NCBI GenBank assembly: GCA_002404465.1
Contig: DHJT01000077.1
Span: forward strand, 1 to 14,968
Origin: Sutterella sp. UBA4713
GTDB taxonomy: Bacteria > Pseudomonadota > Gammaproteobacteria > Burkholderiales > Burkholderiaceae_F
Length of the DNA stretch: 14,968 nucleotides
Direction of reading: 5' to 3'
The translations under genes and the position numbers were made by a program. Below, one piece after another: positions 1 to 7,041 of this stretch (its first letter is position 1; the number at the start of each line of letters is the position of its first letter). A model generated the notes under the pieces. That model did no database searches, was not told where the DNA came from, and worked only from the letters and a program-made list of their open reading frames with translations.

Positions 1-755
1 CCGCGAAAATCGTTATGACTGACAAACCGTAAAAGCCATTTGACAACAACAATGGCCGAGATGAAACTGACAATGCCGCCGAGCAAAATCGCAGGTCCCA
101 TCTCAACACTCATGGAATCATAGTTCTTAAAAAGGTCGTAAACCGTGGCCCCGAAAATCGTCGGTATCGACAAAAAGAAAGAAAACTCCGTGGCGGCACG
201 GCGCGACAATCCCAAGACCATTCCGCCGATAATCGTGGCTCCCGACCGACTCATTCCGGGAATCAATGCCAGACACTGCATACAGCCCACACCAAAAGCA
301 TCTTTGACCGTCATGTCATCCATCGTTTCGACGCGCGGCTTCCACGCCTTTCGGATGTTGATGTTCTCAATAATCAAAATCACGATGCCGCCGACAATCA
401 ATGTCACGGCCACCGTCATCGGATTAAACAAATACATCTTAATGGTCTTGGCGAGCATCAAGCCGGCAAGAGCGGCAGGAACAAAAGCCACAACGGTATT
501 AACAGCAAGTCTCTGATCTTTGCCCGGACGAAAGAGATTTTTCAAAATCGAAAAAATCCGCTCTCGGTAGTACCAACATACCGCCAAAATAGCACCGGCT
601 TGGATGGCCACGAAAAACGTATCGGCGCCTTGCCCATTAAACCGAACAATCGCACCGGCCACAATTAAGTGACCGGTCGAACTAATCGGGAGAAATTCGG
701 TTAACCCCTCGACAATTCCGAGAAAAATCGCCTGTACAGCCTCAAGCCAATGCAT
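1..755 (-). CDS. uppP: Undecaprenyl-diphosphatase UppP (BacA family), C-terminus cut by window edge
   Basis: Integral membrane phosphatase that converts undecaprenyl diphosphate to undecaprenyl phosphate, recycling the lipid carrier for peptidoglycan and other surface glycans. I translated 251 codons from ATG at 755 with no stop to base 1. The two signature regions are present: an N-terminal VEGLTEFLPISSTGH segment at residues 15-29 (E16, E20, S26, H29 match the E. coli catalytic E17, E21, S27, H30) and PGMSRSGAT at residues 166-174 (R170 matches the catalytic Arg). The rest is strongly hydrophobic, as expected for a multi-span protein. E. coli UppP is 273 aa, so roughly 20 residues lie outside the window. 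A GGAG lies about 10 bases before the ATG, and the start is 21 bases after the ybaB stop, so the gene is probably cotranscribed with dnaX-ybaB. In many proteobacteria recR occupies this position. Confidence 0.96.
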   Translation of the reverse strand, partial: MHWLEAVQAIFLGIVEGLTEFLPISSTGHLIVAGAIVRFNGQGADTFFVAIQAGAILAVCWYYRERIFSILKNLFRPGKDQRLAVNTVVAFVPAALAGLMLAKTIKMYLFNPMTVAVTLIVGGIVILIIENINIRKAWKPRVETMDDMTVKDAFGVGCMQCLALIPGMSRSGATIIGGMVLGLSRRAATEFSFFLSIPTIFGATVYDLFKNYDSMSVEMGPAILLGGIVSFISAIVVVKWLLRFVSHNDFR

Positions 756-776
756 GAAAGAATTTCTCCGAAACGA

Positions 777-1112
777 TTAGAACGGAAGCTTCATTCCCGG
801 AGGAAGAGGCATACCGGCCGTTGCCGACCGCATCTTCGCTTCCGTTGTCGCCGTGACCTTGTGCGCTGCGTCATTTAAAGCTGCGGCAATCAAGTCTTCG
901 AGCATCTCCCTATCGTCAGGTTCACCGGAAAAGACACTTGGATCGATTTGGACCTTCTTGGCCTCATGCTTGCACGTCATCGTAATTTTGACCATGCCGG
1001 CACCGGCCTCGCCCGTCACTTCCGTATTGCCGAGTTCGGCCTGAGCACGCTCGATGTTCTGTTGCATTTTCTGCGCTTGGGCCAAAAGCCCCTGAAAATT
1101 ACCTCTCATCAT
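777..1112 (-). CDS. ybaB: YbaB/EbfC family nucleoid-associated protein
   Basis: Small DNA-binding protein of the YbaB/EbfC family, a dimeric nucleoid-associated protein usually encoded just after dnaX. The family pattern is clear: an N-terminal helical stretch (GLLAQAQKMQQNIERAQAEL), the core TGEAGAGMVKITM, IDPSVF, the acidic EMLEDLIAAALNDA helix and the C-terminal MPLPPGMKLPF, close to the E. coli ending. Two adjacent ATG codons (1112 and 1109) are possible starts giving 111 or 110 aa; both have AGGAAG upstream (5 or 8 bases), and the family length (109 aa in E. coli) fits either. The frame stays open upstream to about 1334, but that extension overlaps the tau C-terminus and has no family similarity, so I reject it. 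The start overlaps the end of the -1 frame dnaX extension by 11-14 bases, which suggests translational coupling. Confidence 0.96.
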   Translation of the reverse strand: MMRGNFQGLLAQAQKMQQNIERAQAELGNTEVTGEAGAGMVKITMTCKHEAKKVQIDPSVFSGEPDDREMLEDLIAAALNDAAHKVTATTEAKMRSATAGMPLPPGMKLPF

Positions 1113-1575
1113 GTTTGCTTCCTTTTTCTTGCGTGATGCGCACGGACGTCTCATCGAGTGTCGCATCAAACATTTGTAAACATTTCTGCACAAACGGATC
1201 ACTTCGGAAGGCCTCAACCAAGGCCCTTCGTGCACGAGATTTTTCGACACGCTCGAGCTTGGAAATGCTCGCTGCATCGCTTGTGCATTCCCCCGAAGAA
1301 AACGCCACGGCAAAGGGCGATCCGACCGCTTCACTCAGCGCCTTCGTTAATTGGCCGAGCAATTGTCCGGTCACAAACGAACTCGAGCGCGAGCGTAATA
1401 ATACGTGCTTATCGTCAAATTCGAGTAACTCACTGCCGCAAGCCACCTCACGCGGGAAACCCTCCAAACAAGTTCGACACAGCAGTCGGCGCCAACCGAG
1501 CAACTCAGGGGAAGGGACAAAATCGCTGTCTTCATCCCGATCAAGTTCGTGTCCGAAATCGGCTGGCGCTAGGAT
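1099..1575 (-). CDS. dnaX: DnaX tau-specific C-terminal extension, reached by -1 frameshift
   Basis: This reading frame is the -1 frame relative to the upstream dnaX ORF and carries what looks like tau domain V, which in E. coli binds the polymerase III alpha subunit. After GGA-AAA of the slippery heptamer the frame reads ILAPADFGHELD and is open for 158 codons to TGA at 1099. Tau-like features are a Trp-containing start of the folded domain (LGWRRLL), a LTKALSEAVGSPFAV stretch, and the terminal ARRALVEAFRSDPFVQKC / FDATLDETSVRI block, which resembles the E. coli ending (SDPFVQQL / FGATLVPDSIRPI). There is no convincing independent start: the first candidate is a TTG at 1503 inside the domain, without a good ribosome binding site. 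Joined to the upstream ORF it gives about 563 aa, a normal tau length. Alternatives are a true frameshift mutation or a sequencing indel. Confidence 0.85.
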   Translation of the reverse strand: MLAPADFGHELDRDEDSDFVPSPELLGWRRLLCRTCLEGFPREVACGSELLEFDDKHVLLRSRSSSFVTGQLLGQLTKALSEAVGSPFAVAFSSGECTSDAASISKLERVEKSRARRALVEAFRSDPFVQKCLQMFDATLDETSVRITQEKGSKHDER

Positions 1576-1594
1576 TTTCCCGGAGCATCCTCCC
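1537..1594 (-). promoter_or_regulatory. Putative programmed -1 ribosomal frameshift cassette in dnaX
   Basis: Read on the minus strand, three elements line up as in known dnaX frameshift sites. (1) SD-like GGGAGG at 1594-1589. (2) The X_XXY_YYZ heptamer G_GGA_AAA at 1581-1575, in frame with the upstream ORF and 7 bases after the SD-like element. (3) A stem-loop at 1562-1537: CCGAT pairs with ATCGG and TTCG with CGAA around a GACA loop, with a CTTG bulge on the 3' side, starting 12 bases after the heptamer. The 0-frame stop TAG (1571-1569) is the second codon after the heptamer. In E. coli dnaX the SD spacing is 10 bases and the stem is closer, so the geometry here is similar but not identical. 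Shift efficiency cannot be told from sequence. Confidence 0.75.
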
Positions 1595-2789
1595 AGGGCG
1601 CCGGAGTTAAATTCGGCGCTCCTAAAGCATCAGGAGCCGCCTTAAGCGATGCCTTGTCGGCCCTATGGGCCGGAACCTGGCCTTTAAATCCGGCCGGCTT
1701 GAAAGCCAACATCCGAAGAATGGCCATCGTAAAGCCGGCATATTCATCCGGTGCTGCCGACATATCCGTTCGTGCCTGAAGAACAATTTGGTAATCCAGC
1801 TGGACCTCTTCGGGTGTCATTTTTTTAGCTAAGCGCAAAATCCCGGCATTTTGGGGATTATCTGACGGATAAGCTTCCGGCACACGCTGCGCGATAGCAA
1901 CACGATGGAAAAGCGATGCCCAATCACGAACGGCTTGTGAAAATGAAAAACTTCGGGCATTCATCTCATCGGCAAGATGAAGCGCTTTTTTTGCCTCGCC
2001 TGCTAAGACGGCTTCGGTCATGCGAACCAACACATCCGAGTCAACGATACCGAGCATATTGCGAACCGCCTCGAGTGTGACAGGACCGGCCGAGTAGGCA
2101 ATGGCTTGATCCAAAAGGCTCAGTCCGTCTCGCATTGAGCCGCGCGCTCCGACCCCGAGCAAACGGAGTGCTGCAGGTTCGGCGGCAATCCCCTCGACCT
2201 GAAGAATATGCGCCATGTGCGAGGCAACAGCCTCGGGTGTCATGTTTCGTAGATTAAATTGCAAGCAACGTGACAAAACCGTCACAGGAACCTTTTGCGG
2301 ATCGGTTGTAGCAAGAATGAATTTAACGTATTCGGGGGGCTCCTCCAACGTCTTAAGCATGGCATTGAAGGCATGTGCACTTAACATATGCACTTCGTCA
2401 ATCATGTAGACCTTGTAGCGAGCATTCGTCGGCGCATACATGGCGCGCTCTAAAAGAGCCGTCATCTCTTCGACCGAACGATTGGAAGCCGCATCAATTT
2501 CGATATAGTCGATAAAGCGCCCTTCGTCGATGGCTCGGCATGCTTCGCATTTCCCGCACGGGTGACTCGTCACTCCGCCCTTGCCGTCCTCCCCCGTACA
2601 ATTGAGGCACTTAGCGAGAATACGCGAGAGCGTCGTTTTACCGACACCGCGCGTCCCCGTAAACAGATACGCATGATGGAGCCTATTTTCATCGAGCGCA
2701 TGCCGCAATGCGGCTACGACATGCTCCTGTCCGACCATGCTGTCAAAATCATGCGGGCGCCATTTGCGCGCCAATACTTGATAACTCAT
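1569..2789 (-). CDS. dnaX: DNA polymerase III subunit gamma/tau, 0-frame ORF (gamma-like product)
   Basis: Clamp-loader ATPase of the replisome. The 406-residue 0-frame product begins MSYQVLARKWRP, the usual DnaX N-terminus. It has Walker A GTRGVGKTT (45-53), the zinc module Cys64/Cys78/Cys81/Cys84, Walker B with D131-E132 (IDEVHML), sensor 1 LATTDP (159-164), the SRC motif (173-175) and sensor 2 GSMRD (R220). After domain III comes a short Pro/Ala-rich linker (about 367-405), then GGA-AAA-TCC-TAG. Without frameshifting this makes a gamma-like clamp-loader subunit that lacks the polymerase- and helicase-binding region; with a -1 shift it continues into the 1099-1575 frame to give tau. The Shine-Dalgarno before ATG 2789 is weak. 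The SRP RNA lies 155 bases upstream on the same strand. I see no convincing terminator between them, so readthrough from the ffs promoter is possible. Confidence 0.95.
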   Translation of the reverse strand: MSYQVLARKWRPHDFDSMVGQEHVVAALRHALDENRLHHAYLFTGTRGVGKTTLSRILAKCLNCTGEDGKGGVTSHPCGKCEACRAIDEGRFIDYIEIDAASNRSVEEMTALLERAMYAPTNARYKVYMIDEVHMLSAHAFNAMLKTLEEPPEYVKFILATTDPQKVPVTVLSRCLQFNLRNMTPEAVASHMAHILQVEGIAAEPAALRLLGVGARGSMRDGLSLLDQAIAYSAGPVTLEAVRNMLGIVDSDVLVRMTEAVLAGEAKKALHLADEMNARSFSFSQAVRDWASLFHRVAIAQRVPEAYPSDNPQNAGILRLAKKMTPEEVQLDYQIVLQARTDMSAAPDEYAGFTMAILRMLAFKPAGFKGQVPAHRADKASLKAAPDALGAPNLTPAPWEDAPGKS

Positions 2790-2944
2790 AAGCTGTTTTT
2801 TAACCGTAAAGTGAGGTCAAAGAAACCTCGGTCGCTCATTGCGTTCGGCAATCATTGTAAAGGAAAGCCCCGTAAGGAAGATCGAACGAATCGTAGAAAT
2901 CGCCCGGCTTGAAGGCACACAAAAACCAGCCAAAAGGAAGGCGA

Positions 2945-3041
2945 GCCTTATCCTCGGCACTAAGAGTATTCCGCCGTGGCTGCTTCGTTCCCGACCTGAC
3001 CAGGTTAGCAGAGCTCTTATGCGAGGGGACCCGCCGAAGGC
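2945..3041 (-). ncRNA. ffs: Signal recognition particle RNA (small 4.5S type)
   Basis: RNA scaffold of the signal recognition particle; with Ffh it targets nascent membrane proteins. On the minus strand the SRP core is clear: CCTGGTCAGGTCGGGAACG followed by AAGCAGCC, matching the E. coli GGUCAGGUCCGGAAGGAAGCAGCC element that contains the GGAA tetraloop and the Ffh-binding internal loops. The two pairs flanking the tetraloop differ from E. coli in a compensatory way (UCG/CGA instead of UCC/GGA), so the hairpin is kept. The ends pair (GCCTT with AAGGC, CGGC with GCCG), giving about 97 nt, a short SRP RNA without an Alu domain. A -10-like TATACAAT at 3051-3044 sits just upstream, with a possible TTGCTC -35 in the tail of the preceding permease gene. 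I could not identify a good terminator. The ffs-dnaX neighbourhood is common in betaproteobacteria. Confidence 0.93.
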
Positions 3042-3066
3042 AGATTGTATAGGAATTTGCTTGCCA

Positions 3067-4029
3067 CTAGAGCAAATTAACGATCACCAAAATTACCGGC
3101 ATTGCAAAAACAACCGCAGCCGTTGAAGCTCCGATAGCCTCGGCGGCAAATTCAGCATCTCCTCCGTAGGCCTTACTTAGAACCGAAATGACCGAGGAGA
3201 CGGGAAGTGCCGAAACAATCATAAAGACACGAAGCATGAAAGGATCCAGATCAAAAGGCAACGCCACGCAATACGTGATGATCGGTCGTAAAACATAGCA
3301 TGCAAAGAGGATGAGCCACAACTCGCGCGGAAGTTTTTTTAATCGTCCGAACCCGACCATCTGCACCGTAATGCCAACGAAAATCAAAGCCAATGGGGTC
3401 GTAAGGTTTCCAAGATAGCGCGTAATCATCATGATCGTGTCGGGAACTTTCAAGCTAATTAAAACGCAAAAAAGACCCAAAGCACACCCGATAAGCGGCG
3501 GTTTTAAGAGCATGCGAATGCTTTTGAAAGACCAGAGGCGCGGAGCCAACCCGCCTACGCGTCGGACATTATCAAGCTGAATGTTATAAAGCCCGACTGT
3601 CCAAATAAACAAGCAATTGGCAATAAAGTACTCCAACACATACGGAATACCTCGCTCACCGTACATGGCCATCACGATCGGAACGCCGACAAAAAGCACG
3701 GTCGAACCGGAAAAACACGCAATAAATGTGCCGGAACGTTCCTTGGCGACCCAACCGATTTTGATAAAGAAAAGTGAAAAAAGAAAATTTATCAGAATGA
3801 CGATGAAGGGAAGCGTCAGACTTTGAGCCAGTTCCATGAACTGGTCGTGCGTAAACCGTGCCGCAACGGAATAAAAAAGAAAGCACGGAAGGGAAATATT
3901 CACGAGTTTGGCAATTAAGGCTCGACTTTGTTCATTAAAAGTTCCCTTATGCGCAAAATAAAAGCCGACGCCGGCCACAGTTGCCACGACAGCCACCGCA
4001 CACAAAGAATTGAGTATCGCTTCGAGCAT
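3067..4029 (-). CDS. AEC family transporter (auxin efflux carrier-type permease)
   Basis: Inner-membrane permease of the auxin efflux carrier (Mem_trans) family, 320 aa, the usual size for bacterial members. Bacterial relatives are often annotated as malonate, malate or other organic-acid transporters; the substrate here cannot be told. I count about ten hydrophobic segments in a 5+5 pattern, starting with LCAVAVVATVAGVGFYF and ending with AAVVFAMPVILVIVNLL. Family-like features include NISLPCFLF in the second segment, a GVPIVMAMYG segment after the third, and the SALPVSSVISVLSKAYGGD region followed by a small-residue helix near the C-terminus. The ATG at 4029 is preceded by AAAGGGA about 6 bases upstream, supporting this start. 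The gene is divergent from the C69 dipeptidase, which raises the possibility of a link to peptide or amino-acid products, but nothing in the sequence proves it. Confidence 0.9.
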   Translation of the reverse strand: MLEAILNSLCAVAVVATVAGVGFYFAHKGTFNEQSRALIAKLVNISLPCFLFYSVAARFTHDQFMELAQSLTLPFIVILINFLFSLFFIKIGWVAKERSGTFIACFSGSTVLFVGVPIVMAMYGERGIPYVLEYFIANCLFIWTVGLYNIQLDNVRRVGGLAPRLWSFKSIRMLLKPPLIGCALGLFCVLISLKVPDTIMMITRYLGNLTTPLALIFVGITVQMVGFGRLKKLPRELWLILFACYVLRPIITYCVALPFDLDPFMLRVFMIVSALPVSSVISVLSKAYGGDAEFAAEAIGASTAAVVFAMPVILVIVNLL

Positions 4030-4188
4030 CGCGTTTCCCTTTCGTCGTATTTTTCAATGTGATGCATTTTAAACGTAAGCACACAATAGCGTTTGTTCGA
4101 TACACTTGACCCCGTCATCAAGCGGGAGAACATCCGTCTTTCCCGAAAACGCCATCCGAACCTTTTTTCAGAACAGGGAGATTGCTCT

Positions 4189-5619
4189 ATGTGTACGAGT
4201 TTTACAGCCGGAAAAGCCATTACGGCAGACGGCTCCTTGATTGTGGCTCGCAGTGCGGACAGTGCTGCTATTAAAGCCCAACATTTCGTTTTCCATCCTG
4301 CCCGTACCGGGCAATCGGGCACCTACAGCACAAAGGCACACGGGGGCGTCAATGACTTTACATACCCGCTTCCGCAAAACTCCCTGGCTTACACAACCAT
4401 CCCCTTCTGGAAGACACAACTACACGGTGCTGCCGGCTTTAACGAAGCCGGTCTCGGAGTGACCGGTACCGAATCAATTTACGCAAGCGACAAAGCCCTA
4501 GAAGCCGATCCGTATGTCAAAGAGACGGGAATTACCGAAGATGACATCGCCGACGTGCTTCTTTCACGCTGCCGAACGGCTCGGGAAGGTGCCCAAACGC
4601 TCGGTTCGATTATCGAGGAAAAAGGAGCCGGGGAAGGATTCGGCGTTGCGTTTGTCGACGCGAACGAAATCTGGTACTTGGAAACAGGCTCCGGTCACCA
4701 ATGGATTGCTCAGAAAACCCCTGACGACAAGTACTTTGCGTCGGCCAATCAAGGACGCCTTCAGGAATACGATCCGAATTCGACCGATACGATGGGATCG
4801 AAAACGCTCGTCGAATGGGCGGTGACTCATGGGCTCTACAACCCCGAGACGGACGGAAAATTCGATTTTTCCAAGGCTTATACACGCGATGACTGGCGTG
4901 ATCGCATCTACAACGATCCGCGCGTCTGGATAATTCAAAAATTGCTCAATCCGTCACTTGTCCAAAATCCGCAAGACGGTCGCACATTCCCCGTGTACCT
5001 GACTCCGGAAAAGAAAGTCACGGTTGAGGACGCCAAGGCCATCTTACGCAATCATTTTGAAGGAAGCGAACACGATCCGTACGGGACCTGTCTGCGAGGG
5101 GACGAGCCTTGGAGACCGATTAGTGTTTTCCGTACTTACGAGGCTCACGTCTTACACGTTCGTCCGTGGTTACCGAGGCCCGTCGGAGAAGTTCTTTATG
5201 TCGCGATGGGAATGGCCGATTTGTCCGTCTTTATTCCCTTTTACGCCGGTCTGACACATATTCCCGAATCTTGGCAAAAAGGCACCGACAAAGGTGAAGC
5301 TGACTCTGCCTATTGGAAGTTCCGCCGCATTCAAACGCTCACGATGACCGATTACCCGAAACTGGCTCCGATTGTGAAAAAAACATGGACCGATTTCGAA
5401 GTCCAAGCCAAAACCGAGCAAGAGAGCATGGAAACAAAAGTCCTAGAGCTTTTCAAAACCGACGAAAAAGCCGCTCTTGCTCAGCTAGAGACATTTAACC
5501 GGAATTTGATTGCAAAGGCGGAAAACACGGCCGAAAAATTGCTGGAAAAACTCTTTGTCATCCGCACCACGGATATCGAAGCACTTATTCCGGCAAAGAA
5601 TCAAAAGAAAAAAGACTGA
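4189..5619 (+). CDS. C69 family dipeptidase (PepD-like)
   Basis: Ntn-hydrolase dipeptidase of family C69, which releases amino acids from dipeptides. I chose ATG 4189 (476 aa) because it places the nucleophile directly after the initiator: M-C-T-S-F, followed by GKAITADGSLIVARSADS, the family N-terminal pattern in which Cys2 becomes the catalytic N-terminus. An AGGGAG lies 8 bases upstream. The frame is open another 32 codons upstream (to 4093), but that leader is polar, has no signal-peptide character and would bury the nucleophile. Other family-like stretches are GLGVTGTESIY, GEGFGVAFVDANEIWYLETGSGHQW (residues about 145-170, near the oxyanion/substrate region), YFASANQGRL and YGTCLRGDEPWRPISVFRTYEAHVLHVRP. 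The C-terminus ends in a charged helical segment rich in Lys and Glu. The protein is probably cytoplasmic. A hairpin lies between its stop and the convergent zur gene. Confidence 0.93.
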   Translation: MCTSFTAGKAITADGSLIVARSADSAAIKAQHFVFHPARTGQSGTYSTKAHGGVNDFTYPLPQNSLAYTTIPFWKTQLHGAAGFNEAGLGVTGTESIYASDKALEADPYVKETGITEDDIADVLLSRCRTAREGAQTLGSIIEEKGAGEGFGVAFVDANEIWYLETGSGHQWIAQKTPDDKYFASANQGRLQEYDPNSTDTMGSKTLVEWAVTHGLYNPETDGKFDFSKAYTRDDWRDRIYNDPRVWIIQKLLNPSLVQNPQDGRTFPVYLTPEKKVTVEDAKAILRNHFEGSEHDPYGTCLRGDEPWRPISVFRTYEAHVLHVRPWLPRPVGEVLYVAMGMADLSVFIPFYAGLTHIPESWQKGTDKGEADSAYWKFRRIQTLTMTDYPKLAPIVKKTWTDFEVQAKTEQESMETKVLELFKTDEKAALAQLETFNRNLIAKAENTAEKLLEKLFVIRTTDIEALIPAKNQKKKD

Positions 5620-5651
5620 TTTCGGTCGTATTGTCCCTATCTAACTCATGA

Positions 5652-5685
5652 CGGCAAAGGCCCTTTTTTTTCGGGTTCTTTGCCG
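5652..5685. terminator. Hairpin between convergent genes, T-tract in the loop
   Basis: A perfect 8-bp inverted repeat (CGGCAAAG at 5652-5659, CTTTGCCG at 5678-5685) encloses a second short stem (CCC 5661-5663 with GGG 5673-5675) and a loop holding eight T residues. It lies between the convergent dipeptidase and zur genes, where a bidirectional terminator would be expected. Neither strand has a clean T-run after the stem, so terminator function is inferred from position and stem strength. It could instead stabilise both 3' ends. Confidence 0.45.
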
Positions 5686-5697
5686 AAGATTCTCGAG

Positions 5698-6168
5698 TCA
5701 CGAGATTGAGTTCTCTTTTGACTCCGAGGTTTTCCCAACCTTCGTCTCTCCTTCCTCTCGGCATGCGCTGCACATCCCTTCGATAACGGAACTCTGCAAG
5801 TCAAGTTCCACTCCATGCTCCTGCAAAAGATGCGTTGACAACGAAGCGGTCATTCGGTCGATTTCCGAGCAATGCAAATGGAAAAGCTTTTGGCAACAGC
5901 GGCATCGAACGTGATATTCGACGGTGTCAGAATCGGACAGATACTCGTAGGATGCCGGTGTGCGCTTATCAAAAACGAATCGTCGCACGACCCCTTCCCG
6001 AGTCAGTGTTTCCAGTGTGCGATATACAGTCGTTCGTCCGACCGACGCCCCAGTACTTTTCACGGCATCAGACACTTCTTGTGCGCTCAGGTACTTACCA
6101 GTATGCTCCTTTAATGCCGCAAGAACGGCCGCCCGTTGTCGTGTGGAATAATGAATCGATCTGGCCAT
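5698..6168 (-). CDS. zur: Fur family transcriptional regulator, probably Zur (zinc uptake regulator)
   Basis: Metal-responsive repressor of the Fur superfamily, 156 aa. The N-terminal winged helix contains the recognition-helix pattern SVGRTTVYRTLETLTREGVV (residues 42-61). The dimerisation domain has two Cys pairs, C89-x-x-C92 and C133-x-x-C136, which fit the structural zinc site, plus H86, H97, H99, C100 and E102 as possible regulatory metal ligands. The tail after residue 140 is polar and probably disordered. Its place right after znuC-znuB, with znuA nearby, argues for zinc (Zur) rather than iron; manganese (Mur-like) is less likely because the adjacent binding protein has a Zn-type ligand set. 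The ATG at 6168 has GGGGGA 5 bases upstream. It starts 57 bases after the znuB stop, in an AT-rich gap (TATTTATTATATGG) that might hold a separate weak promoter. Confidence 0.86.
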   Translation of the reverse strand: MARSIHYSTRQRAAVLAALKEHTGKYLSAQEVSDAVKSTGASVGRTTVYRTLETLTREGVVRRFVFDKRTPASYEYLSDSDTVEYHVRCRCCQKLFHLHCSEIDRMTASLSTHLLQEHGVELDLQSSVIEGMCSACREEGETKVGKTSESKENSIS

Positions 6169-6225
6169 GAAAATCCCCCAACCATATAATAAATACTCAA
6201 TCCGATGTCTGCCGTTATCGCAACT

Positions 6226-7041
6226 TCAGTTTTCCAAGGGGAAAAAGCGTTTGCCGAACATGACCAAAGCAAGAACAGCCACGGAAGTCAGTGCCGTCAG
6301 CCCTCCTGGAGCCGCATTGACGTATCCGGAAAGACACAGCCCAAATGTTGCATCAAAAATGCTTATGCCGACAGCGCTCCAGAGTGTTGCATGAAATCCG
6401 ACTTTTAATTGAAGCGCCGTCGCCACCGGAATCGCAATCATAGAAGAAAGGACCAATACACCGACAACCGGGATCGCCGCTGCAACGGCTGCCGCCGTGA
6501 GAAATGCGAAAGCATACCGGTGAAACATCACGTGAATGCCTGCAACCTTGGCGGACTCTTCATCAAAAGAAAGCGTAATTAACGTGCTGAGAAAAGCAAA
6601 TAAGTAAAGCAATGCGACAAGGGTGATTGAACTGATTAAAAAAATATCGGTGTCCGTCACGGTAAGAACACTACCGAAAAGGAAATTTTCCGCCCTTCCC
6701 TGTACTGAACCGGAGGTAATCAACGTAACTGCTGTCCCAACAGCCAGAGCCAGCACAATCGTAAGGATAAGATCCGTTCGCTCACGAAAAAAGTTGCGTA
6801 ACCCCTCAATCAGAACTCCGCATCCAGCCGTGACGACGAATGCCCCGACCAACGGATTACTTCCCAAGACAAGGGAAATTGCCACCCCGGCAAGCGAGGC
6901 ATGTGCCAGTGTATCTCCGATCATGGATGTGCGACGCAGCACGAGAAAAATGCCGATTACCGGACAGAGAATCGCCATGGCAAAACTGGCCAAAGCAGCA
7001 CGTTGCATAAATTCAAACTGAAAAATTTCGGTCATCGTCAT
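6226..7041 (-). CDS. znuB: Zinc ABC transporter, membrane permease subunit ZnuB
   Basis: ABC-3 family integral membrane subunit, 271 aa, typical for ZnuB/MntB-type permeases. It forms the channel of the zinc importer together with the ZnuC ATPase and the ZnuA binding protein. The N-terminal region MQRAALASFAMAILCPVIGIFLVLRRTSMIGDTLAHASLAGVA contains the family signature (RRTSMIGDTLAHAS). About eight hydrophobic segments follow, including a DEESAKVAGIH coupling-loop region that would contact the ATPase, and PVVGVLVLSSMIAIPVATA, which is also family-typical. ATG 7041 follows the znuC TAG with no gap; a second ATG at 7035 is also possible, with GGAAACGG further upstream serving either. The zero-gap arrangement implies translational coupling with znuC. 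Confidence 0.94.
   Translation of the reverse strand: MTMTEIFQFEFMQRAALASFAMAILCPVIGIFLVLRRTSMIGDTLAHASLAGVAISLVLGSNPLVGAFVVTAGCGVLIEGLRNFFRERTDLILTIVLALAVGTAVTLITSGSVQGRAENFLFGSVLTVTDTDIFLISSITLVALLYLFAFLSTLITLSFDEESAKVAGIHVMFHRYAFAFLTAAAVAAAIPVVGVLVLSSMIAIPVATALQLKVGFHATLWSAVGISIFDATFGLCLSGYVNAAPGGLTALTSVAVLALVMFGKRFFPLEN

Noticed and set aside
1113..1334. Long N-terminal extension of ybaB (open to 1334)
   Set aside because: It overlaps the tau C-terminal frame, has no YbaB similarity, and the ATG pair at 1112/1109 has a good Shine-Dalgarno and gives the family length.
1099..1503. The tau C-terminal frame as an independent gene starting at TTG 1503
   Set aside because: The start falls inside a folded domain, lacks a ribosome binding site, and the frame is continuous upstream to the slippery heptamer.
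1115..1645. Plus-strand ORFs of 150-176 codons opposite dnaX and ybaB
   Set aside because: They are shadows of well-supported minus-strand genes, with low-complexity Ser/Arg-rich composition and no family similarity.
1099..2789. dnaX as a pseudogene
   Set aside because: Both halves are well conserved, the gene is essential in bacteria, and the break coincides with a complete frameshift-type signal. A sequencing indel remains possible and is noted in the findings.
4105..4122. CTTGA-N8-TCAAG inverted repeat in the permease/dipeptidase intergenic region
   Set aside because: Five-base arms are too short to distinguish from chance and no good promoter could be placed around it.
4093..4188. Upstream start at 4093 for the C69 dipeptidase
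   Set aside because: The 32-residue leader is polar, is not a signal peptide, and would place the nucleophilic Cys internally; ATG 4189 has a clear Shine-Dalgarno.
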